This document shows positions 52,550 to 59,125 of a stretch of 64,000 bases of DNA, one piece after another. Every line of letters begins with the position of its first letter. Position 1 is the stretch's first letter. The stretch comes from Micromonospora musae (GTDB lineage Bacteria > Actinomycetota > Actinomycetes > Mycobacteriales > Micromonosporaceae), in contig NZ_RAZT01000009.1 in the NCBI RefSeq assembly GCF_003626635.1, positions 124,001-188,000 on the forward strand, in the 5' to 3' direction. The position numbers and the translations under genes were made by a program. The notes under the pieces are model-generated. The model was not told the DNA's origin. It saw only the letters and a list, made by a program, of their open reading frames with translations, and did no database searches.

Positions 52550-53614
52550 ATGCGGGTACTGGTCACCGGCGCGGCCGGGTTCATCGGATCGCAGGTCGCC
52601 GACCTGCTCGTCGCCGAGGGGCACGAGGTGGTGCCGCTGGACGCGCTGCTGCCGCAGGCCCACGGCGCGCAGCCGCCGGAGTGGGCGCGCCGGCACGACC
52701 TGGTGCGGGGGGACGTCCGCGACGGCCGGCTGCTGGACCGGCTGCTGCCGGGTCTGGACGCGGTCTGCCACCAGGCGGCGATGGTGGGGCACGGCCTCGA
52801 CCCGTCCGACGCGCCGGAGTACGCCGGCCACAACGACCTCGGCACGGCGGTGCTGCTGGCCGCGATGTACCGCGCCGGCGTGTCCCGCCTCGTGCTGGCC
52901 AGCTCGATGGTGGTCTACGGCGAGGGGCGCTATCACTGTGCCGCGCACGGAGTGGTGCGCCCGTCCCCACGCCGGGCACAGGAGATGGCGGCCGGCCGGT
53001 ACGACCCCACCTGCCCCCGCTGCGACGACCCGCTCACGCCGGCGCTGGTGCCGGAGGACGCCCCGCTGGAGCCGCGCAGCACCTACGCGGCCAGCAAGCT
53101 CGCCCAGGAGCACTTCGCCGCCGCCTGGGCCCGGCAGACCGGCGGGGGAGTGTGGGCGCTGCGCTACCACAACGTCTACGGCCCCCGGATGCCCCGCGAC
53201 ACCCCGTACGCCGGAGTCGCGTCGATCTTCCGGTCGGCGCTCGCCGCCGGACAGCCGCCCCGGGTCCTGGAGGACGGCCGGCAGCGACGCGACTTCGTGC
53301 ACGTCACCGACGTGGCCCGGGCGAACCTGCTGGCGTTGGCCGCGCCGGCGCCCACGGCCACGCTGGTGCCGGTGAACGTCTGCTCCGGCGAGCCGCACAC
53401 CGTCGGCGAGCTGGCGCAGACCCTGGCCGACGCGATGGGCGGCCCGGCCCCGCTGGTCGTCGGCGGCGCGCGGGCGGCCGACGTGCGGCACGTGGTCGCC
53501 GACCCGGGCCGCGCCGCCGAGCTGCTCGGCTACACCGCCCGGGTCGGCTTCGCCGAGGGCGTGGCGGGCTTCGCCACCGACCCGCTGCGCGAACCGGCGG
53601 TCCTGTCGAGCTGA
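52550..53614 (+). CDS. NAD-dependent sugar-nucleotide epimerase/dehydratase with a zinc-ribbon-like insertion
   Basis: A 354-residue extended SDR. The NAD motif is GAAGFIG (7-13), and the catalytic pair is Tyr179 and Lys183 (YAASK). A Cys-rich insertion, Cys130-x2-His133 ... Cys155-x2-Cys158, lies before the active site, as in a group of actinobacterial dTDP-rhamnose 4-epimerase-like enzymes, and could bind zinc. It changes a sugar nucleotide, probably the donor used by the glycosyltransferases nearby (inference). It looks leaderless: TACCGT lies 8 nt before the ATG and there is no Shine-Dalgarno. Confidence 0.88.
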   Translation: MRVLVTGAAGFIGSQVADLLVAEGHEVVPLDALLPQAHGAQPPEWARRHDLVRGDVRDGRLLDRLLPGLDAVCHQAAMVGHGLDPSDAPEYAGHNDLGTAVLLAAMYRAGVSRLVLASSMVVYGEGRYHCAAHGVVRPSPRRAQEMAAGRYDPTCPRCDDPLTPALVPEDAPLEPRSTYAASKLAQEHFAAAWARQTGGGVWALRYHNVYGPRMPRDTPYAGVASIFRSALAAGQPPRVLEDGRQRRDFVHVTDVARANLLALAAPAPTATLVPVNVCSGEPHTVGELAQTLADAMGGPAPLVVGGARAADVRHVVADPGRAAELLGYTARVGFAEGVAGFATDPLREPAVLSS

Positions 53615-53645
53615 CCGGCCACCGCCCTTCGCTGCCGCCGATCCG

Positions 53646-53684
53646 GGCCGGGCGGTCTGCTCCGTCGCGGGCGTGCGCCCGGCC
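53646..53684. terminator. Hairpin between epimerase and membrane glycosyltransferase-like genes
   Basis: A 9-bp perfect stem (53646-53654 with 53676-53684) with a 21-nt loop that itself can form a small hairpin. Confidence 0.4.
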
Positions 53685-53685
53685 G

Positions 53686-55074
53686 TCAGGAGACCGTCCA
53701 GAGCAGGTGGTTGACGGCGAGCGCGGTGACCGCCTGCCCGGCCAACCACCAGCGGCGCGCCCCGGCGGGCAGCAGCGCGGCGGCGGCCAGCAGCCAGACC
53801 GCGAACGGCAGCCAGATCCGCTCCACCTCCGCCTTGCTCAGCCCCGACAGGTCCGCCCCGACCACCGCCACGGCGGCGGCCAACGGCAGCACGACCGCCG
53901 GGCCGGCGTCGCGTACCGCCGCGGCCAGCGCCGCCCGCCGCCAGCCGGCGCGCGCCCGGCCGGTGGCCGTGGCCACCGCCCGGCGCAGCGCCGGGCCGAC
54001 CACCGGGCCGGCGCAGAGCAGCAGCGCCGCCAGGTTCGCCCAGACCCAGTAGGCGTACGGTCGCTCGGCGGCCCAGCCCTGGTAGTAGCGCTCGACGAGC
54101 AGTCGGTACCCCTCCCACCAGTGGAAACCGGCCAGGGTGAACGCCACCGCCACGGCGAGCACCCCGACGCCACCGGCGAGCAGCGCCCGCAGCCGGGCCG
54201 CCGGGCGCAGCACCAGCACCGCCAGCGCGAGCAACCCGACCAGCACGAAGCCGTACGACAGGTAGAGCGCGAAGCCGAGCAGCACGCCGCCGAGCGCGGC
54301 GGCGGTGGGGCCGCGTACCGCCAGCAGGGCGAGCCCGGCGGCGACCACCCCGGCGAAGAGCGCGTCGGCCGACACGCCCATCCAGACCGCTCCCGGCAGC
54401 AGCACCAGGAACGGCACCACCGCGCGGGCCGCCTCCGGGGCGCCGAGCGCCCGCAGCGTGACCGGCACCGACACCGTGACCGTCGCCCCGACCAGGACGC
54501 AGGCCAGCCCCGCGGCGGCACCGCCGCCCAGGCCCACCCGGTCCAGCCCGACGAAGAGCAGCAGCGCACCCGGCGGATGCCCGGCGGTGTGGGTGGACCA
54601 CGATTCGGGCCGGAAGTCGAGGACCCGGGAGGTGAACCCGGCCAGCATCGCCGGGATGTCGGTCACCCCCGGCACCTCGGTCAGGTACTCCGCCTGCGCC
54701 GTCAGCCGTCGGGTCAGCCCCGCCGACCAGCCGTCCACCAGCGCCAACGACAGCGTCCAGGCCACCGACGAGGCCCAGCCGGCGGCGAGCAGCGCACCCC
54801 ATCGGGCGGTACGCGCCCAGCGCACCCCCCAGCCGAGCACCGCGACCGCGATCAGCAGCGCGGCCGGCGTGCCCCAGCCCAGGTGCGGCTGCCATTTGGC
54901 GTAGAGCGGCGCGGCGTCCGCGTACAGGCCGACGTCGCGCCGGTTCAGCACGAGCCCCACGCCGACCGCGACCCCGAACAGCACGACCTCCACCGCGAGC
55001 ACCGCGAGGTCGGCGCGGTGCCGGTGTTCTGCGGCCCGGCCGGGAGCGGCGGTGAGCGTGGGTGCGGAGGCCAT
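53686..55074 (-). CDS. Polytopic membrane glycosyltransferase-like (GT-C) protein
   Basis: A 462-residue protein with about 11-12 helices. An acidic motif after the first helix (LNRRDVGLYADAAPLYAKW) and a long first outer loop (WSTHTAGHPPGALLLFVGLDRVGLG) resemble GT-C enzymes that use lipid-phosphate sugars. It may transfer a sugar outside the membrane, using a donor made by the GT2 gene divergent from it. The ATG at 55074 lacks a Shine-Dalgarno; TACCGT lies 9 nt before it, so the mRNA is likely leaderless. Confidence 0.68.
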   Translation of the reverse strand: MASAPTLTAAPGRAAEHRHRADLAVLAVEVVLFGVAVGVGLVLNRRDVGLYADAAPLYAKWQPHLGWGTPAALLIAVAVLGWGVRWARTARWGALLAAGWASSVAWTLSLALVDGWSAGLTRRLTAQAEYLTEVPGVTDIPAMLAGFTSRVLDFRPESWSTHTAGHPPGALLLFVGLDRVGLGGGAAAGLACVLVGATVTVSVPVTLRALGAPEAARAVVPFLVLLPGAVWMGVSADALFAGVVAAGLALLAVRGPTAAALGGVLLGFALYLSYGFVLVGLLALAVLVLRPAARLRALLAGGVGVLAVAVAFTLAGFHWWEGYRLLVERYYQGWAAERPYAYWVWANLAALLLCAGPVVGPALRRAVATATGRARAGWRRAALAAAVRDAGPAVVLPLAAAVAVVGADLSGLSKAEVERIWLPFAVWLLAAAALLPAGARRWWLAGQAVTALAVNHLLWTVS

Positions 55075-55137
55075 GACCAGGGGACGGTACGACGGCGCGA
55101 CAGCCGGCGGGGGCGGAACGGCCGCGCCGTCACCGTC

Positions 55138-55212
55138 CGGTAAGAATCGCCCGCGCGGTAAGCGTTCGGTAAGGACGTTCCGGCCCCGGACGACCCGGCC
55201 GCGACCTAGCGT
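55138..55212 (+). promoter_or_regulatory. GT2 operon promoter with response-regulator boxes
   Basis: CGGTAAG occurs at 55138-55144, 55156-55162 and 55167-55173; the last two are 11 bp apart. Exactly 33 nt later comes TAGCGT (55207-55212), a -10 box placed 7 nt before ATG 55220. No -35 box is visible, as expected for an activated promoter. Confidence 0.6.
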
Positions 55213-55219
55213 CGGCCTC

Positions 55220-55909
55220 ATGCCGACCCAGAACGACCCCACCCCGATCGACGTCGTGCTGCCCTGCCTGGACGAGGCCGCCGCGCTGCCGCAGGTGCTC
55301 ACCGCCCTGCCCGCCGGGTACCGGGCGATCGTGGTCGACAACGGCTCCCGGGACGGCTCGCCGCAGATCGCCGCCGGGTACGGCGCCCGGGTGGTGCACG
55401 AGCCGCGGCGGGGCTACGGCGCCGCCGTGCACGCCGGACTGGAGGCCGCCCGGACCGAGCTGGTCTGCGTGCTCGACGCCGACGGCTCGTTCGACCCCGG
55501 GGAGCTGCCGGCGCTGGTCGCCCCGGTGGCGGCCGGCGCGGCGGAGCTCGCCGTCGGTCGTCGCCGGCCGGTCGGCGTGGGCGTCTGGCCGTGGCACGCC
55601 CGCGCCGGTACCGCCCTGGTCGCGGCGCTGCTGCGCCGCCGAGGCGTACCGCTGCGCGACCTCAGCCCGATCCGGGTCGCCCGCCGCGAGGCGCTGCTCG
55701 CCCTCGGCGTCACCGACCGGGCCTTCGGCTACCCCCTCGAACTGCTGATCCGCGCCGCCGCCGCCGGTTGGCGGATCCACGAGGTCGACGTGCGGTACGC
55801 GCCGCGCGCGGCCGGCACCCGCTCGAAGGTCTCCGGCTCGGTACGGGGCACGCTCCGGGCGACCCGCGACTTCGCCGGTGTGCTGCGCACCGTGGACGGC
55901 CCCCGGTGA
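55220..55909 (+). CDS. GT2-family glycosyltransferase (dolichol-phosphate-mannose-synthase-like)
   Basis: A 229-residue cytoplasmic GT-A enzyme. IDVVLPCLDEAAALPQVLTALP, VVDNGSRDGS, ELVCVLDADGSFDPGELPALVA (DxD metal site) and a C-terminal RDLSPIRVARREALLALGV are visible. It probably loads a sugar onto a polyprenyl phosphate or another carrier. It appears leaderless, first in an operon of GT2, DUF2064 protein and methyltransferase. Confidence 0.87.
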   Translation: MPTQNDPTPIDVVLPCLDEAAALPQVLTALPAGYRAIVVDNGSRDGSPQIAAGYGARVVHEPRRGYGAAVHAGLEAARTELVCVLDADGSFDPGELPALVAPVAAGAAELAVGRRRPVGVGVWPWHARAGTALVAALLRRRGVPLRDLSPIRVARREALLALGVTDRAFGYPLELLIRAAAAGWRIHEVDVRYAPRAAGTRSKVSGSVRGTLRATRDFAGVLRTVDGPR

Positions 55910-56586
55910 CCGTGCTGCTGGTGGCGGCGAAGGCACCGGTGCCGGGTGCGGTGAAGACCCGGCTCTGCCCGCCGGCCAGCCCCCTGCAGGCGGCCCGGAT
56001 CGCCGCCGCCGCGCTGCGGGACACCCTGGAGGCGGTCTGCGGCACGCCTGGCGTCACCCCGGTGCTCGCCTGCGCCGGCCGGCTGACCGACGCGCAGGAC
56101 GCGGCCGGCCTCGTCACCGCCCTGCGCGGCTGGACGGTGCTGGCGCAGCGGGGCGGCGGGCTCGGCGACCGGCTCGCCAACGCGTACGCCGAGGTGGCCG
56201 CCGCCTTCCCGGGTCGCCCGGTGCTCCAGATCGGCATGGACACCCCGCAGCTGACCCCGGCCGGGCTCGGCGCGGCGGTACTGCGCCTGGCCGGTGCCGA
56301 AGCGGTGCTCGGGACGGCGGTCGACGGCGGCTGGTGGGCGCTGGGGCTGCGCGAGCCGCGGGACGCGACGTTGCTGCGTACGGTGCCGATGTCCACCCCC
56401 CGCACCGGCTGGCTCACCTGGTCCGCGCTGGAGGATCGGGGCCTGCGTCCCGTGCCGCTGCCCCTGCTGCGCGACGTCGACGAGTGGCCCGACGCGCTCG
56501 CGGTCGCCGCCGAGGCGCCGTCCGGCCGGTTCGCCCGACAGGTCGGTACGGTCCGCCGGGCGATGGTGTCCGGAAGCCCCGGATGA
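55906..56586 (+). CDS. TIGR04282/DUF2064-family nucleotidyltransferase-like glycosyltransferase
   Basis: A 226-residue protein: LLVAAKAPVPGAVKTRLCPPASPLQAARIAAAALRDTLE is the nucleotidyltransferase-like N-terminus, and RPVLQIGMDTPQLTPAGLGAAVLRLAGAEAVLGTAVDGGWWALGLR is the DUF2064 signature. Some relatives are annotated in arsenosugar synthesis, but no arsenic genes are here, so that label should not be used. It is coupled by GTGA to GT2 and by ATGA to the methyltransferase. Confidence 0.82.
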   Translation: MTVLLVAAKAPVPGAVKTRLCPPASPLQAARIAAAALRDTLEAVCGTPGVTPVLACAGRLTDAQDAAGLVTALRGWTVLAQRGGGLGDRLANAYAEVAAAFPGRPVLQIGMDTPQLTPAGLGAAVLRLAGAEAVLGTAVDGGWWALGLREPRDATLLRTVPMSTPRTGWLTWSALEDRGLRPVPLPLLRDVDEWPDALAVAAEAPSGRFARQVGTVRRAMVSGSPG

Positions 56587-57233
56587 CCGTCGACGGCTTC
56601 GCCACGGCACTGCGCGACCGTGACGGCGAGGGGCACTGGCTCGTGCACGGCGACGGCGTACGGCAGCGCCTGCCGGTTCGTCGGTGGCACGGTCCGGCCG
56701 AGCCGGTCACAGCCGAGGTGGTGGCCCGCTGCGTCGGCCCGACGCTCGACCTCGGCTGCGGCCCCGGCCGGCTCACGGTGGCGCTGGCCCGGGCCGGGGT
56801 CACCGCCGTCGGGGTGGACCTGAGCGCGTACGCGGTCGCGGCGGCCCGGGCCCGCGGGGCCGTGGCGCTGCACCGTGACCTGTTCGCGCCGCTGCCCGCC
56901 GAGGGCCGGTGGGCGCACGCCGTCCTGCTCGACGGCAACATCGGCATCGGCGGCGACCCGGTCGCGCTGCTGGCCCGCTGTCGGGCCCTGCTCGGCGTGG
57001 CGGGCACGGTGCTGGTCGAGCTGGAACCGCCCGGCCTCGGGCTCTGGCAGGGCGACGCCCGGGTGGCCTCGCCACGGCGGCCGGGGACGACCACCTTGGG
57101 GCCGGTGTTCCGCTGGGCCCGGCTGGACATCCGCGCGGTGCACCAGGTCGCCGTCCACGCCCGGCTCACCGTGCGCGACGTGTTCCGGCGGGGCGGGCGC
57201 TGGTTCGGCGAGCTGGCCGTACCGGCCGCGTGA
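56583..57233 (+). CDS. Class I SAM-dependent methyltransferase
   Basis: A 216-residue methyltransferase with motif I TLDLGCGPGRLTVALARAGVTAVGVDLS (residues about 54-81) and a regular Rossmann core. It is the last gene of the GT2 operon and overlaps it by ATGA. It may methylate the glycosylated product. The C-terminal part (RAVHQVAVHARLTVRDVFRRGGRWFGELAVP) is typical of actinobacterial small-molecule methyltransferases. Confidence 0.87.
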   Translation: MTVDGFATALRDRDGEGHWLVHGDGVRQRLPVRRWHGPAEPVTAEVVARCVGPTLDLGCGPGRLTVALARAGVTAVGVDLSAYAVAAARARGAVALHRDLFAPLPAEGRWAHAVLLDGNIGIGGDPVALLARCRALLGVAGTVLVELEPPGLGLWQGDARVASPRRPGTTTLGPVFRWARLDIRAVHQVAVHARLTVRDVFRRGGRWFGELAVPAA

Positions 57234-57254
57234 CCGGACCTCGGAGCGCCCCGG

Positions 57255-58277
57255 TCAGCCGGCGGCGGCGGGAAGCCGCACCACGAACCGGCATCCGTCG
57301 GCCGTGTTCCGCACGTTCACCCGACCGCCGTGCGCCTCGACCAGTCCCCGCACGATGGCCAGGCCCAGCCCGCCGGAGCTCTCCCCGTTGCCGCCCGGCG
57401 GCGTACGCGCCGGCTCGCCCCGGAAGGCCACGTCGAACAGGCGCGGCAGGTCCCGCTCCGGAATGCCGCCGCAGGTGTCCGCCACCGCGAGCCAGACCCC
57501 GTCGTGGTCCCGGCCCCCGTCGACCTGCACGGTGCCGTCCTCGGGGGTGTAGCGCACCGCGTTGAGCAGCAGGTTGCCCACCACCCGGGCCAGCTCGGGC
57601 TCGCTGGCCAGCACGGTGGGCCAGCCGGAGTCGGCGGCCACGAGTCTGATCCCCCGGGCGGTGGCGAGCGGCGCGGCGGCGGCGAGGGCGTCGGAGACCA
57701 CCTCGCCGAGCGACAGCGAGGCCGGCGAGAGCCGCAGCGCGCCGGCGTTGATCCGGGAGAGCTCGAACAGGTCGTCCACCAACTGGGTCATCCGGTCGGT
57801 CTGGACGCGGATGCGCCGGTGGTACTCGGCGACCGTCGCCGGGTCGTCCACCACCCGGTCCTCGAGCGCCTCGGCCATCGCCCGCAGACCGGCCAGCGGC
57901 GTACGCAGGTCGTGGGAGACCCAGGCGACCAGGTCGCGGCGACCCTTCTCGATCCGGCGTTCCCGTTCGCGCGCCTGGTCGGCCCAGACCGCGGCGACGG
58001 CTAGTCGCCGACCGAAGTACCAGCCGATGGCGAGGCTCACCGCCGCCGCGGCGGCCACGGTGAGCAGCACGACCTGGAGGTCGTGGGCGGAGAGGAACAT
58101 CGCCTGGGCGACCACCGCCACGCCCGCCACCACCGCCGCCACGGTGATCGTGAGCAGCACGCAGACGTGCACGGTGATCGACCGGTGGCGCAGCAGCCGC
58201 AGCGCGAGGGCGCCGGCCAGCCCGACGCCGAGCGCCGCCGCCAACGCCATCCCGAAGATCAGGGTGAGGTCACGCAT
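57255..58277 (-). CDS. Sensor histidine kinase
   Basis: A 340-residue membrane kinase. Three helices (LTLIFGMALAAALGVGLAGALALRLL, CVLLTITVAAVVAGVAVVAQAM, VVLLTVAAAAAVSLAIGWYFG) give a short sensor with little outer domain. A linker and the dimerisation helix follow (phospho-acceptor His122 in SHDLRTPL), then a HATPase domain (NLLLNAVRYTP, ADTCGGIPERDLPRLFDVAFRG, GLGLAIVRGLVEAHGG). It overlaps the regulator gene by 8 nt and forms its cognate pair. ATG 58277 is preferred over GTG 58304. Confidence 0.9.
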   Translation of the reverse strand: MRDLTLIFGMALAAALGVGLAGALALRLLRHRSITVHVCVLLTITVAAVVAGVAVVAQAMFLSAHDLQVVLLTVAAAAAVSLAIGWYFGRRLAVAAVWADQARERERRIEKGRRDLVAWVSHDLRTPLAGLRAMAEALEDRVVDDPATVAEYHRRIRVQTDRMTQLVDDLFELSRINAGALRLSPASLSLGEVVSDALAAAAPLATARGIRLVAADSGWPTVLASEPELARVVGNLLLNAVRYTPEDGTVQVDGGRDHDGVWLAVADTCGGIPERDLPRLFDVAFRGEPARTPPGGNGESSGGLGLAIVRGLVEAHGGRVNVRNTADGCRFVVRLPAAAG

Positions 58278-58962
58278 CGGCGGGCTGGTAGCGGTAACCG
58301 ACACCCCACACGGTGACGATGCGCCGTGGCTCGGCCGGGTCGTCCTCGATCTTCTCCCGCAGCCGACGTACGTGCACGGTCACCGTGGACTCGTCGCCGA
58401 ACGTCCAGCCCCAGACCCGCTCCAGCAGCTCGGCGCGGCGCAACGCCCGGGCCGGGTGCCGCATCAGGTGAGCGAGCAGGTCGAACTCGCGCAGTGTGAG
58501 GGACAGCTCCCGGCCGTGCAGCCGGGCCACCCGGGGACCGGTCGCCACCTCGAGGCCCGCGTCGACGAAGAGCTCCGCCTCCGGCGGCGCGGGTTCCCGG
58601 GCCCGGCGTAGCACCGAGCCGACTCGCAGTACCAGTTCCCGGGGGGAGAAGGGCTTGCCCAGGTAGTCGTCGGCGCCCAGCTGCAGGCCGAGCACTCGGT
58701 CGGCCTCGTCGCCGCGCGCGGTGAGCATGATGATCGGTACGCCGTCCGACCCCTGCCGCAGCCGCCGGCACACCTGCAACCCGTCCAGCCCGGGCAGCAT
58801 CAGGTCGAGCACCACCAGGTGCGGCCGGCGTTCCCGCACCGCGTCGAGCGCGGCCAGGCCGTCCCCGACGTGGTCGACCTCGTAGCCGGCGTGCTCCAGG
58901 TAGCGGCAGACCACGTCGCTGACCGTCCGGTCGTCGTCGACCACCAGCACCCGCTGACTCAC
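58270..58962 (-). CDS. OmpR/PhoB-family response regulator
   Basis: A 230-residue DNA-binding regulator. The receiver domain is residues 1-115 with phospho-acceptor Asp53 (VVLDLMLPG) and a conserved Lys (LGKPFSPREL). The winged-helix DNA-binding domain (VARLHGRELSLTLREFDLLAHLMRHPARALRRAELLERVWGWTFGDESTVTVHVRRLREKIE) is typical of proteins that bind 11-bp-spaced direct repeats as dimers. Such repeats occur upstream of this gene and of two other promoters in the locus. GTG 58962 has GGGGAGG 5 nt upstream and is chosen over GTG 58968. Confidence 0.92.
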   Translation of the reverse strand: MSQRVLVVDDDRTVSDVVCRYLEHAGYEVDHVGDGLAALDAVRERRPHLVVLDLMLPGLDGLQVCRRLRQGSDGVPIIMLTARGDEADRVLGLQLGADDYLGKPFSPRELVLRVGSVLRRAREPAPPEAELFVDAGLEVATGPRVARLHGRELSLTLREFDLLAHLMRHPARALRRAELLERVWGWTFGDESTVTVHVRRLREKIEDDPAEPRRIVTVWGVGYRYQPADA

Positions 58963-58980
58963 GTGCACCTCCCCGCGCCC

Positions 58981-59037
58981 ACCCTAGCCAGGGCCTCCGG
59001 CGAGCAGCCGGGGGGAGATGTTGCGGCTTCCTTACGG
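58981..59037 (-). promoter_or_regulatory. Response-regulator gene promoter with autoregulatory box
   Basis: On the minus strand, CCGTAAG-N4-CCGCAAC (59037-59020), repeats 11 bp apart, then exactly 33 nt, then TAGGGT (58986-58981), a -10 box. The same layout and the same 33-nt gap occur at 55138-55212. Confidence 0.6.
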
Positions 59038-59046
59038 TCCCACCCG

Positions 59047-59064
59047 GCTGACCGGCCGGTCAGC
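59047..59064. promoter_or_regulatory. Perfect 18-bp palindrome upstream of the Hsp70-like gene
   Basis: GCTGACCGGCCGGTCAGC, overlapping the -35 region of a possible promoter whose -10 is TACGAT (59083-59088). TetR-type operators often look like this; no matching regulator gene is nearby. Confidence 0.4.
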
Positions 59065-59125
59065 GGCGCGGTGGTGGCTGCGTACGATGCGGGACCGGGC
59101 ATCCTCACGGCGGAGGTATCGGTAG

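Noticed and set aside
50896..55143. A 1415-codon open frame on the plus strand across several genes
   Set aside because: It crosses four well-supported genes and two intergenic promoters and has an Arg/Gln/Pro-rich composition typical of shadow frames.
55906..56586. Assignment as an arsenosugar biosynthesis enzyme from its family name
   Set aside because: No arsenic methylation or resistance genes are present; the broader DUF2064 label is safer.
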